Origin: Streptomyces atratus
GTDB lineage: Bacteria > Actinomycetota > Actinomycetes > Streptomycetales > Streptomycetaceae
DNA length: 64,000 nucleotides
Assembly (NCBI RefSeq): GCF_900119365.1
Contig: NZ_FPJO01000028.1
Location: 24,012 to 88,011 of the forward strand
Direction of reading: 5' to 3'
In this document: one piece after another, positions 52,641-61,224 of the stretch
Layout: the number at the start of each line of letters is the position of its first letter
Numbering within the stretch: position 1 is the first letter of the stretch
Made by a program: the position numbers and the translations under genes
The notes under the pieces: generated by a model
What the model was told of the DNA's origin: nothing
The model's database searches: none
The model's input: the letters and a program-made list of their open reading frames with translations, nothing else

Positions 52641-54026
52641 ATGACAACCGACCCCTTCCAGGGCCCTTCCCACCGGGACGGGACCTCGTCGCAACAGGAC
52701 GTTCCCCAGCGGGGTCTCCCTCAGGACACCGCGGCCGAACAGGCCGTGCTCGGAGCCCTGATGCTGTCGGTGCGCGCGATCGAGGAAGTCGACGCGATCC
52801 TCGGTGACCCGGCGGACTTCTACCTGCCGCACCACGAGACCATCTACCGGGCAGTGCTGGACATGTACGCGGCGAGCAGCTCCACCCCGCGGATCGACCC
52901 GATCACGCTGGCCGCCGAACTCCAGCGCCGCGGCGACCTGGCCAGGGTCGGCGGACCGGCTTACCTGCATTCGCTGGTCAACACTGTGCCCACCACGGGC
53001 CATGCGGCGCACTACGCCGAGATCGTGCGTGAACGGGCGGCGCTGCGGCGGGTGATCGAGGCAGGAACGCGTATGGTGCAGCTCGCTCACGCCGGTACGG
53101 AGGAGGCGGGCCAGGTCGTCGAGGAAGCGATGGCCGAGCTCCAGGCCGCGGCTTCGGGAACGTCAACTGCCGAACCACTGCTGTCCGTTGCGGACCGCTG
53201 GGCCGGTTTCCTGGACCAGCTCGACGCGGGTGCCGACCCCGAGGCGCTGGACACCCCGTGGGCCGATCTCAACGAGTACGTCGAACTGAAGCCCGGCCAG
53301 CTCGTCACCGTGGGAGCCACCACGGCCGGAGGCAAGTCACTCTTCGGAATGAACCTCGCCGCTCACGTCGCCCTGCGAAGAGAACGTCCCGTGCTGGTCG
53401 CCAGCATGGAGATGGGGGGCGGTGAACTCATGGCCCGCCTCACCGCCGCCGAGGCCGGCGTCCCCCTCGACCGTCTCATCCGCCGCCGGACGACCGAGGA
53501 CGACTGGAACCGGATAGCCCAGGTCGGCGACCGGCTCGCCAACGCACACAACTTCGTCCTCGACGACTCGGCGAACCTCACCCTGTCGAAGATCCGCGCC
53601 CGGATGCGCTGGATGGCATCCCGCGACCACGCCCCGGCCCTCGTGGTCGCCGACTACCTGCAGCTGCTGACACCGGAGAGGACGAGAGCCGGGAACCGGG
53701 CGCAGGAGGTTGCCGAGATCAGCCGCGGACTGAAACTGATCGCCATGGAGTTCAGGACGCCGATCGTGGCCCTGGCTCAGTTCAACCGCGGCGCGGTGGG
53801 ACGCAGACCGCTGGTGTCCGACTTCAAGGAGTCGTCCGCCATCGAGCAGGACTCCAACATCATCATCCTGCTCCACCGCGAACTTGCCGAGGACGGCACG
53901 GACACCGGCCCCAAGGCGGGAGCGGTGGAGGCGATCGTCGCGAAGAACAGGAACGGCGCGAGCGGACGCATCGTGGACCTGGCGTTCCAGGGGCACTTCG
54001 CGCGGCTGGCTTCGATGGCGCGCTGA
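52641..54026 (+). CDS. DnaB-type replicative helicase, pSLA2 Rep2-like
   Basis: 461 residues. The DnaB N-terminal domain is DTAAEQAVLGALMLSVRAIE with HHETIYRAVLDMY. The RecA-like domain has Walker A VGATTAGGKSLFGMN (~223), Walker B PALVVADYLQLL (~333), and NRAQEVAEISRGLKLIAMEF. It lies downstream of the iteron-bearing rep gene, as in pSLA2-type replicons. It should open the origin for bidirectional replication. The stop is followed at once by two parS-like sites. Confidence 0.9.
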   Translation: MTTDPFQGPSHRDGTSSQQDVPQRGLPQDTAAEQAVLGALMLSVRAIEEVDAILGDPADFYLPHHETIYRAVLDMYAASSSTPRIDPITLAAELQRRGDLARVGGPAYLHSLVNTVPTTGHAAHYAEIVRERAALRRVIEAGTRMVQLAHAGTEEAGQVVEEAMAELQAAASGTSTAEPLLSVADRWAGFLDQLDAGADPEALDTPWADLNEYVELKPGQLVTVGATTAGGKSLFGMNLAAHVALRRERPVLVASMEMGGGELMARLTAAEAGVPLDRLIRRRTTEDDWNRIAQVGDRLANAHNFVLDDSANLTLSKIRARMRWMASRDHAPALVVADYLQLLTPERTRAGNRAQEVAEISRGLKLIAMEFRTPIVALAQFNRGAVGRRPLVSDFKESSAIEQDSNIIILLHRELAEDGTDTGPKAGAVEAIVAKNRNGASGRIVDLAFQGHFARLASMAR

Positions 54027-54028
54027 GA

Positions 54029-54087
54029 CGGTTTGTTGTCCGCGGACAACAAACCGGTGGTTGTTGTCCGCGGACAACAACCACCGG
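54029..54087. promoter_or_regulatory. Two adjacent parS-like palindromes after the helicase gene
   Basis: Cores lie at 54035-54050 and 54063-54078, in palindromes of 28 bp (54029-54056) and 34 bp (54054-54087) that overlap by three bases. They start three bases after the helicase stop, so they may also terminate transcription. Confidence 0.7.
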
Positions 54088-54136
54088 CTGCGGGTGGCGC
54101 GGGCGAGCCTGGGCCACAGGGCGTCCTTGTACAGGG

Positions 54137-54225
54137 AGGCCATCCCCGTGGGTGCGGGGAGCAGCCCCGGAGCTCGATCTCGTACAGGGCTACGGGGGGA
54201 CCATCCCCGCGGGTGCGGGGAGCAG
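54137..54225 (-). CRISPR. CRISPR array 3, left part cut off by an IS630-type element
   Basis: Two repeats, a degenerate one at 54137 and a perfect one at 54198, 61 bp apart, with one complete spacer and 20 bp of a second. The second spacer continues after the insertion element at 55985, so this is the trailer end of the array at 55996. Confidence 0.9.
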
Positions 54226-54329
54226 CCACTGGTCAACTCCTGCGCTAGTGCTGTGACCGGGATGGTTCACCGTGATCGGAAGGCGGCTCGCGGGACGAGC
54301 GCACGCGAAACGGCTGGTATTACTGGGGC

Positions 54330-54707
54330 ATGCAGGAAGAGACCGCACGCTCCGCGATCGACACGTTCATCTCCGCGTTCAACGCCTCGGACGACAGCTA
54401 TGTGACTGCCCTGCTCTCCCAGGCCCTGACCTCAGACGTGGTCTTCTGGGGGCCGTTGGGCCGCAGCGAAGGAATCGCGGCGGTCGAGCGGTTCGTGCTG
54501 GACATCCGGCGCCACCCGGCGGGGACCGGCACGATGGTGCGCTGCTCAGCGGTGGACATGCCTGACGAGTGGGCCCGGTACCAGTGGGTCTTCACCACGC
54601 CGGGTGGAGGCCCCCGCCTGGCGGGAACGGACGTCGTCCATCTGCGGCGGAGCCTCATCGACCAGGTCATCGTCTTTGCGGGGGAGATCGAGCCGTCCGC
54701 CTCCTGA
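54330..54707 (+). CDS. SnoaL/NTF2-like protein, passenger in the IS
   Basis: 125 residues: MQEETARSAIDTFISAFNAS, then LTSDVVFWGPLGRSEGIAAV and DVVHLRRSLIDQVIVFAGEI. This is the cone-shaped alpha+beta barrel of SnoaL-like/NTF2 proteins, which include polyketide cyclases and many small-molecule binding proteins. Transcribed convergently to the transposase, inside the element's terminal repeats. Why an IS would carry it is not evident. Confidence 0.75.
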   Translation: MQEETARSAIDTFISAFNASDDSYVTALLSQALTSDVVFWGPLGRSEGIAAVERFVLDIRRHPAGTGTMVRCSAVDMPDEWARYQWVFTTPGGGPRLAGTDVVHLRRSLIDQVIVFAGEIEPSAS

Positions 54708-54809
54708 GTCATCCTTCTGTCGCTGTCCTTCTCCTGAACTTGCCCCCTTCGGCGCTCGGGGGCTGCGGTTCGCAGTTGGTCAGGCCGCGGTGTTGAGGGG
54801 GCGTCCGCC

Positions 54810-55897
54810 CTAGCGGATGCCCTTTTCGCTGCGGATGCGGGCACGTTCCTTGCGTTGGGCGGCGAGTACGTCGGGGTGGCGGGCGTTGGTGTTGCGCCAG
54901 CGCAGGTAGCGGTGCAGTGCCTGGGTTTGCGCGGGGTGGCTGCGGTGGTGGGAGTTGGCCAGGGTGAACTGCCGCAGCGGGCCGAAGTGGGCCTCGATCG
55001 GGTTGGCCCAGGAAGCGTAGGTCGGGGTGAAGCACAGCTCGACCTTGTTCTTCTTCGTCCAGCGGCGGATGTCCGCCCCGGTGTGGGAGGAGAGGTTGTC
55101 CAGGATGATGTAGATCGGCGCGTCGTCGGGTCGGGTGGCGCGGATCAACTTGAGCGCGGCCAGGGTGTTGGCGGTGCCCTTGCGGCGGCAGTTGACGCCC
55201 CACAGGCGGTCGTCGCCCACGGAGTAGCAGCCGTGGAAGTAGGTGACGCCGTGGGTGCGACGGTAGGTCGCCGGCAGCCGGTTGGGCTTGGCCTGCTTCG
55301 CCCAGCAGGAGCCCGCGATGGGCCGGATCCCCAGGGGCCCGAACTCGTCGAAGGCGAAGACCCGGTCCGGGAAGCGGTCCAGCACCTGCTCGATCCGGTC
55401 GAGCTTGGCATCGCGATCAGGGTCGGGTGACTTCTTCCAGGTCTTGGTGCGCTGGAAGGTGATGCCGCGGCGCCAGAGCAGGCACCGTAAGGCTTCACGG
55501 CCGATGCGGATGACACGTCCGTGCGCTTTCCGCAGGTAGGCGGCGAGTTTGCGGATCGACCAGCGGGTGAAGGGCTGGCCGAGCTTGCTGGGGCGAGTGG
55601 TGGCCGTCCGGATGACGAAGTCCTCGTCGTCACGACTGGGTAGGCGGGGACGGCCTCCCGCCCACTGAGGGTCCAGGCAGGCCAGGCCGATCTCGTTGAA
55701 GCGGTGGATCAGATCGCGCACGGTGTCCTCGTCGGCCTGGACCAGCTGGGCGATCACCGGCACCCGGTTCCCGCCGAGGCGAGCAGCATCATCGCGTGCC
55801 GGTAGCGCACCGAACTCGTGCTGCCCCGGCGCACGATCTGCTGCAGCTTCTGCCCCTCCTGGTCGGTCAGTCTGCGTACACGGACAGGCTCAGCCAC
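54810..55897 (-). pseudogene. IS630-family transposase with one frameshift
   Basis: The N-terminal part from about 55897 reads VAEPVRVRRLTDQEGQKLQQ and RYRHAMMLLASAG. The second frame continues NRVPVIAQLVQADEDTVRDL through the DDE core: VFAFDEFGPLGIRP, YIILDNLSSHTGADIRRW and SWANPIEAHF. The frames meet near 55765. IS630 relatives sometimes use programmed frameshifting, but no slippery heptamer is obvious, so loss of function or an error is more likely. Confidence 0.8.
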
Positions 55898-55995
55898 CGC
55901 GCCTCCAGCGATCGGATCGGACGTCACCGCACATCCAACCGTCGCGACCACCAACCCGGCGAACCTTCACGGTCACAGCACCTAGCGAGCCATTG

Positions 55996-56694
55996 GGACC
56001 ATCCCCGCGGGTGCGGGGAGCAGTGTTCTTGTTCATCACGGGTTCCTTCGTCGAAGGGACCATCCCCGCGGGCGCGGGGAGCAGGTCGTCACGCCGGGCC
56101 AGGCGATCGTGACCGGGGGACCATCCCCGCGGGCGCGGGGAGCAGTGAACGTGACGGCCAAGGTCCTCAACGGGGCAGGGACCATCCCCGCGGGCGCGGG
56201 GAGCAGTCGACCAGCTCGGCGGCCTCACCGGTCCGGGCGGGACCATCCCCGCGGGCGCGGGGAGCAGGATGTGCTTCGGAGTCCGCGGCGACGACGCCGG
56301 GGACCATCCCCGCGGGCGCGGGGAGCAGGATGCTGCTGATCGTCACCGCTGAGGCGGCGCGGGACCATCCCCGCGGGCGCGGGGAGCAGACTGCCGTCAT
56401 CTTCCTCTTCAACTGGAAGAAGGGACCATCCCCGCGGGCGCGGGGAGCAGTACCCTGGCGACGTGTCGTGAAAGCACATCGCGGGACCATCCCCGCGGGC
56501 GCGGGGAGCAGCAGCACGCGGCCGACGAGGGTCTGGAGCGGACGGGACCATCCCCGCGGGCGCGGGGAGCAGCGGGCGGCTCCACTGTGGTCGTCATCTC
56601 TCTCCGGACCATCCCCGCGGGCGCGGGGAGCAGCGCGGCCTGCACCTCAAGGTGGAGTCCGGACTGGGACCATCCCCGCGGGCGCGGGGAGCAG
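55996..56694 (-). CRISPR. CRISPR array 3, main part, 12 repeats
   Basis: Repeats recur exactly every 61 bp from 55996 to 56667. The first has the T variant (GGGTGCGGGG) and the rest the C variant (GGGCGCGGGG). With the two repeats beyond the IS the array has 14. The leader is expected on the right. The 56606 repeat is preceded by C rather than G, consistent with a PAM-derived base. Confidence 0.95.
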
Positions 56695-57106
56695 GCTGCG
56701 CGACCTGCGGCTTTATCGCGGCGGCGCGCAGTTTTCCCATACTTTCGCCGAGTCTGGCAAAACTGGCATATCGGTCTCAGTTCTTCTGCTCAAGCTTCAA
56801 GGGACGGCAGTGCAAAGCGATCATCGCAGAGCCTGCCAGCCTGCCTATTTTCAGGGAGCTATGCCCGGATCGGAAACCGATCTTTCGAGGAACGAGAGAT
56901 CGGTCGCACGCCGAAGTTGGCCCGGCCGGGGGAGGGCGTTGAGGCTTTCGCCGTCCTCGCAGCGCAGGCTCGGATTGGTGAGGCAGCGGGCGCGCCAGGC
57001 TCGACAAGCGGGCGGGAAGACCATCGGGCTGGCCGAACGGCTGCGCGCCGCACAGGACGCTCTACGCGAGAGCGTCGGGTGAGGACATGGGCAGGAGAGA
57101 CAGCGG
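56695..57106. other. Leader-like DNA and gene remnant before the hydrolase
   Basis: The first ~150 bp are AT-rich for this genome and probably contain the array 3 leader, though they match the leaders of arrays 1 and 2 only weakly. From about 56900 a broken frame reads EGVEAFAVLAAQARIGEAAG and, shifted, GKTIGLAERLRAAQDALRES, ending at 57082. I do not recognise the family. Confidence 0.4.
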
Positions 57107-57676
57107 ATGGACATCGGTGGCGCCGCGCTGGTCGTGGTCGACATGCAGAACGGCTTCGTGAACCACCACAGCCGCCACGCCGTGCCGGCGGTCTCCGACA
57201 TGGTCGCCCAGTGGTCCGCCGCAGACCGACCCGTGATCTTCACCCGCTATTTCAACTACCACGGCAGCTCCTACGAGCGCTTCTTCCAGTGGCACCGGCT
57301 CCAGGAGCCGCCCGAGACCGACATCGTCCCCGCGCTCACCCAGGCCGCCGTCCACGCGCACGCGGTCATCGACAAGACCGGGTACACGCTCTTCACCCCC
57401 GATGCCACCGAACTGATCCGCCGGGCCGGCTGGACCGACCTCGTCTTCTGCGGGATCGCCACCGAGAGCTGCGTCCTCAAGTCCGCCGCCGACGCCTTCG
57501 AGCACGGCTACGCACCCTGGATCGTCACCGACGCCTCGGCGAGCGACGCCGGCCCGGACGTCCACGATGCCGGACTCGTCGTCGCCCGCCGCCTGATCGG
57601 GACCGGCCAACTCGTCACCGCAGAGCATGTAATGGGACAGCTCACTGCGTACGCAGGGGCCACGGTGCTGGAATAG
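57107..57676 (+). CDS. Isochorismatase-family cysteine hydrolase
   Basis: 189 residues. The first strand ALVVVDMQNGF carries the catalytic Asp. The middle Lys is in AVIDKTGYTLF and the nucleophilic Cys is in GIATESCVLKSAADAFEHGY. Family members cleave isochorismate, nicotinamide and related amides. It is preceded by GGAGAG and followed 4 bp later by a flavoprotein gene, so the two probably form an operon. Confidence 0.85.
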   Translation: MDIGGAALVVVDMQNGFVNHHSRHAVPAVSDMVAQWSAADRPVIFTRYFNYHGSSYERFFQWHRLQEPPETDIVPALTQAAVHAHAVIDKTGYTLFTPDATELIRRAGWTDLVFCGIATESCVLKSAADAFEHGYAPWIVTDASASDAGPDVHDAGLVVARRLIGTGQLVTAEHVMGQLTAYAGATVLE

Positions 57677-57680
57677 CCCC

Positions 57681-58613
57681 ATGGCCGACACACCGTCCCA
57701 CACCGGTTCGCCCATCACCCACGACACGGACCTGATCATCATCGGCGGCGGACCGGCCGGCTGCGCCGCCGCCCGCATGGCCGCCAGTGTCGGCATGCAC
57801 TCGGTCCTGATCGAGCCGGACGCCCTGTGCCGCAACCTGTACCGCATCCCGGCCCTGAACAACGTCCTTGGCGGCTGCACCAGCGGCCCCGAGCTCGCCG
57901 ACTCCATCACTACGGAGCTGAAGAGCACTCAGCTGTGCCGCCTGGAACTCGGCCACTACGCTGTCGAACTCCGCGCCGCCGACGACCACGTCACCGTCAC
58001 CCTGGACACCGGTACTCGCCTGACCGCTCCGTACGCGGTTGTCGCCACCGGCGTCGGCCCCCTCCAGCCACGGGACGTCGCCTGGATCACCGCCCCCAGC
58101 GGCCTCACCCTGCCCCCGCTCTGGCAGGCCGACGCGGACGACGCCGAAGGCCGCACCTTCCTCGTCCTCGGCGGCGACCGCCCCATCGGCACCTTCCTGC
58201 GCGCCCACCCGACCACCGAAACCCGCCTGCTCATCACTCACCCAGAAGCCGACGAGTACAAGACCGAGGAGATCCGCGACGACCCCCGCGTCACACTCCT
58301 GCCCGTCGAGCACCTGACCCTGCACTCCTTTGAAGGGGCCACGGTGACGGCGGACGCGGTGAGCCGGGACGGCGGACAATGCGCGGTCACGGCAGATGCC
58401 GTCTACGTGAGCATCGGGAACGCGCCCACCGCCCCGTCCGGCGACCTCAGCCGCGACGGGGACGGCTACTGTCCGCCGACCGGCCAGCACCCCCGCATCA
58501 TCGTGGCCGGCGACCTGCGCTCCGCCCGCTTCCAGCGGATCATGACCGCCCTGGGCTCCGGCAGCGAGGCCGCGCTGCACGCCTACTACGCCGCGCGGGA
58601 GCTGCTGCCCTGA
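57681..58613 (+). CDS. Thioredoxin-reductase-like FAD oxidoreductase lacking the redox CxxC
   Basis: 310 residues. The FAD site is DLIIIGGGPAGCAAARMAAS. The second half has APYAVVATGVGPLQP and a C-terminal HPRIIVAGDLRSARFQRIMT segment typical of the family. The usual CxxC active site is not present; the corresponding region reads PLWQADADDAEG. The NADPH site is also atypical (LVLGGDRPIGTF). Such proteins may act as oxidases on small molecules or as ferredoxin/F420-linked enzymes. It probably works with the upstream hydrolase. Confidence 0.75.
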   Translation: MADTPSHTGSPITHDTDLIIIGGGPAGCAAARMAASVGMHSVLIEPDALCRNLYRIPALNNVLGGCTSGPELADSITTELKSTQLCRLELGHYAVELRAADDHVTVTLDTGTRLTAPYAVVATGVGPLQPRDVAWITAPSGLTLPPLWQADADDAEGRTFLVLGGDRPIGTFLRAHPTTETRLLITHPEADEYKTEEIRDDPRVTLLPVEHLTLHSFEGATVTADAVSRDGGQCAVTADAVYVSIGNAPTAPSGDLSRDGDGYCPPTGQHPRIIVAGDLRSARFQRIMTALGSGSEAALHAYYAARELLP

Positions 58614-58631
58614 TACGTGGAGGTCGGCTCG

Positions 58632-58659
58632 GGACCATCCCCGCGGGTGCGGGGAACAG
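58632..58659 (-). CRISPR. Solitary CRISPR-type repeat
   Basis: One copy of the T-variant repeat, ending GGAACAG instead of GGAGCAG. It lies 18 bp after the flavoprotein stop. No second repeat is found 61 bp away on either side. It may be a relic of an array or an insertion. Confidence 0.7.
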
Positions 58660-58793
58660 CCCCGTTCCAGCCCATCCCCGGGCCTGAGCATGCTCGGACT
58701 GCTGGCCGACCGCCGCCGATCACGAACAACGCCCCTGGAATTCGCTCTTCGGGCGGGAGGGGGCGGGTTCGTGCGTCCGGGATCGGCCGGTCA

Positions 58794-59111
58794 TCAATCG
58801 ATGGGCTCGGCGCCGTGCGCTGCCGCGATCTGGTCAATGCGCTTCGCGAGGTCGAAGTCGGCGTCGGTCAGCTTGTGGCCCGCGTCGTGCGTAGTGATCC
58901 CGAACCGGATCGTGTCCCATCGCAGATCGATGTCGGCGTGGTGTCCGATGAGCCGCTCCACATCAGCAACGTGCACGATCATCGCGACGCCACCGTGATA
59001 CCGGATGCCGAAGGACCGTGTGATCTCATCACCCACCCGTGACCAGCCGCGGAGCTCCAGAAGCCGCCCCTCGATCGCACGGTCCGTCAGCGGCACCGGT
59101 TCCTCGGCCAC
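58794..59111 (-). CDS. Pterin-4a-carbinolamine dehydratase-like protein
   Basis: 105 residues from GTG 59111, 3 bp after the XRE gene stop. It contains SRVGDEITRSFGIRYHGGVA and RLIGHHADIDLRWDTIRFGI, then THDAGHKLTDADFDLAKRID. The HHxDxxxxW...THDxxGLT pattern is the PCD/DCoH signature. In bacteria it recycles oxidised pterins or serves as a small dimeric cofactor. Its place behind a regulator is unusual; a regulatory role is possible. Confidence 0.85.
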   Translation of the reverse strand: MAEEPVPLTDRAIEGRLLELRGWSRVGDEITRSFGIRYHGGVAMIVHVADVERLIGHHADIDLRWDTIRFGITTHDAGHKLTDADFDLAKRIDQIAAAHGAEPID

Positions 59112-59113
59112 GC

Positions 59114-60358
59114 TCAGCTCCCCTTGCTCACGGGCTCCAGGATCTCCGCAAGATCCCGGCTGACCGGGGCATCCTGCCACGGCCGCATCGCACGCTCCAG
59201 GGCGACCAGTTCCCTGCGCATCCTGGCCGAGCGGGTCTCCACCGCGATCGTCGCCACGGTCCGGGCGATCTCCACTGCCTGATCCGGCTCCCGCGCGGCC
59301 GCTGCAGCTGTTGCCTGCCGGGCCATGTAGACCCCGCGGTCCCGGCGGGCGGTCTCCGGAACGATCGCGAGGACTTGCGACCAGAGTGCGCCGGCCTCCG
59401 CACCGAGGCCGAGCCGTCCGTAGCAGGTGGCCCGCTGCACTTCGAGGTATCCGGGCGTGCGCCTGCATGCGTTGCCCCACGGAAGGTCGTCGTCCACGCG
59501 CGGCAACAGCCGGTCGGCCTGGTCCATGAGCTGGTCGACCAGGCCACGTTCACCGGTGAGGCTGGCGCCGTGCGCCTGCTGCTGCATGGCCATGATCCGT
59601 ACCTTCGGGACGAGCTGGTCGGCGTCGTCGAGCACGGCTTCGCACAGGTCGACGACCGCGTGTCCGTCGCCGAGATCGGTGCGTACCTGAGCCTGGCCGA
59701 CGAGCGAGTACCCGATGAGGTGCGGGTCACGGGACCGCACCGCGATCTCCTGGGTGACGCCGCGCCAGAAAGCCGCGCCGCCCATGTCTCCGGCATCCTG
59801 ATACAACCAGCCGACGAGCGCGGCGTAGGCCGCACCGACACGGAGAAGACCGCGGCGTGTCTCGCCCTTCGCAGAGCGGAGCAGCTTGTCGATGAGCTGG
59901 TACTGCGCCGACACGGTGCCGATCAGGTCGTGAGGGCCGAGGAACATGTCGGCCCGGTAGTGCCCTTCCAGCTGCTGCTGGAAGTAGTCGATCAGAGCAG
60001 GGTCGACGTGCTGTGGCGCAACCGGCCCCGCCACGAGCGCGGCGGCGGTGACGGGGACGAAAGCTTGGCGGCGCACCTGTTCTTCTTCGTGGTGCTCGGG
60101 CCGGATCCAGCCCGGCGGAGTCGTAAAGCCCAGGTCCTCCGGCCAGCGGCCGAGCGCGTCGTGAATGACGATCGCAGTCTCCTCCGCCGGCCAGCCGGGA
60201 CGTTCACCTTCCCAACGGCGCCAGGTGCGAGCTGAAACGGTGAACTGGCGGTCGTCGAGGAGCTGTTGCCCGTGCTCTGTGATGGCCGTCGCGGCGGCTT
60301 CGACGGTCCGCCATCCCTTGCGTAAGCGGGCTGCCCGAAGTGCGTCGTTGCGGCTCAT
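59114..60358 (-). CDS. XRE-family regulator with TPR-like C-terminal domain
   Basis: 414 residues from ATG 60358 (MSRNDALRAARLRKGWRTVE). The HTH region is AAATAITEHGQQLLDDRQFT and WRRWEGERPGW. The long helical remainder resembles the regulator at 43739-44947 in design but not in close sequence. It is divergent from three small genes beginning at 60539. The shared small-gene family links this locus and the graspetide locus. Confidence 0.8.
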   Translation of the reverse strand: MSRNDALRAARLRKGWRTVEAAATAITEHGQQLLDDRQFTVSARTWRRWEGERPGWPAEETAIVIHDALGRWPEDLGFTTPPGWIRPEHHEEEQVRRQAFVPVTAAALVAGPVAPQHVDPALIDYFQQQLEGHYRADMFLGPHDLIGTVSAQYQLIDKLLRSAKGETRRGLLRVGAAYAALVGWLYQDAGDMGGAAFWRGVTQEIAVRSRDPHLIGYSLVGQAQVRTDLGDGHAVVDLCEAVLDDADQLVPKVRIMAMQQQAHGASLTGERGLVDQLMDQADRLLPRVDDDLPWGNACRRTPGYLEVQRATCYGRLGLGAEAGALWSQVLAIVPETARRDRGVYMARQATAAAAAREPDQAVEIARTVATIAVETRSARMRRELVALERAMRPWQDAPVSRDLAEILEPVSKGS

Positions 60359-60538
60359 GTGCCCAGTCTGAGGTGTCATCGCCCGCGCTTTTGGCTGTGG
60401 CCGCTACATGGCCACGCGTGGCCATCCGGCGACCTATTCGCTGCTCACCGTGCACACACACCATCAGGGTGTGAAGTCGGGCAGCACGGCAATCTGGCTG
60501 GATGCCCCTCAATCGACGTAGGCCGGGGCCGACCCATG

Positions 60539-60685
60539 ATGACGATCAAGGTGTACGAGGTGGACCGGTACGGCCGCACGCGCGTCCTTCGCCCGACGAC
60601 GGAAGTCGTCCCGGTTGAGGTTGTGGAAGAGAAGTTCGTGTACCCGGCCTGCCGATGCCCGCGGTGCAAGAAGGCGGCCAAATGA
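60539..60685 (+). CDS. Small CxCxxC protein, paralogue of the graspetide-operon gene
   Basis: 48 residues: MTIKVYEVDRYGRTRVLRPT, then YPACRCPRCKKAAK. It is clearly related to 43174-43362. Start at 60539 or the ATG just before it (60536). The stop overlaps the next ATG. Confidence 0.75.
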   Translation: MTIKVYEVDRYGRTRVLRPTTEVVPVEVVEEKFVYPACRCPRCKKAAK

Positions 60686-60867
60686 CCGCCCTCGCACAGC
60701 AGGCATCACGCAGTACCTATACCTCCCCAGAGTGCAGGACCAGCACGGCCGGATCATGGGACGAGGGGCACCGCCTCTGCCCCGGACCGGCCGACATCCG
60801 GGTCGGCGACGCCGTCGCCGAGCGCCTCACCTGCGCCTGCTCCTGCCACCCCCGGGAGACCTGCTGA
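60682..60867 (+). CDS. Small cysteine-containing protein
   Basis: 61 residues from ATG 60682, overlapping the previous stop (ATGA). It ends with ERLTCACSCHPRETC, a dense cysteine cluster. The central part (DEGHRLCPGPADIRVGDAV) is conserved-looking. It is part of a three-gene overlapping operon; function unknown. Confidence 0.65.
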   Translation: MTALAQQASRSTYTSPECRTSTAGSWDEGHRLCPGPADIRVGDAVAERLTCACSCHPRETC

Positions 60868-61031
60868 TGATGTGCGACCGCTGTCACCAGCACCTGACGG
60901 CCGAGGAGGCGGAGCGGTACGAGGTACCCGGCGCGACCGGCCCCGGCATGACGCTCCACCTCCACAAAGAGCTGTGCCCGCTGCCCGCCTCTGCTCGGCC
61001 GACGCCGTATCCGCGCGAGCGGCGGTACTGA
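60867..61031 (+). CDS. Small zinc-ribbon-like protein
   Basis: 54 residues from ATG 60867, overlapping the previous stop. The sequence MMCDRCHQHLTAEEAERYEV and LHLHKELCPLPAS contains a CxxC and a later His/Cys cluster, consistent with one zinc. Third gene of the small operon. Confidence 0.65.
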   Translation: MMCDRCHQHLTAEEAERYEVPGATGPGMTLHLHKELCPLPASARPTPYPRERRY

Positions 61032-61224
61032 TCTTCCGCCCGTACCCGAGGCTGTCGGCGGCAGGGGGCCGGGCAGGTCTCTCAATCTCCGCCATCGCGC
61101 GGGGGCCCCGGCACGGGCATCGGAGAAACCATCAAGGCCGCACGGTCCGTCGTCACAAGGGACGTCAAGAACTCTGCCGAGCCCGACAACCCCACACGAA
61201 CGAGGTCGGCGAGCGGCACACCGA

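Larger units (their letters stand above)
54248..55982. mobile_element. IS630-family element inserted in a CRISPR spacer, carrying a passenger gene
   Basis: Ends are GTGCTGTGACCG at 54248 and its complement near 55970-55981. Imperfect terminal repeats extend about 32 bp. Both ends are flanked by TA, the target duplication of IS630/mariner elements. Removing the element restores a 33-bp spacer (20 + TA + 11 bp). At 1.7 kb it is longer than typical IS630 members because an extra gene (54330-54707) lies between the left end and the transposase. Confidence 0.8.

Noticed and set aside
33484..54087. Palindromes as simple transcription terminators only
   Set aside because: Some lie between genes and could terminate, but four are inside parB and the 16-bp core is invariant while the arms vary, which fits a protein binding site better.
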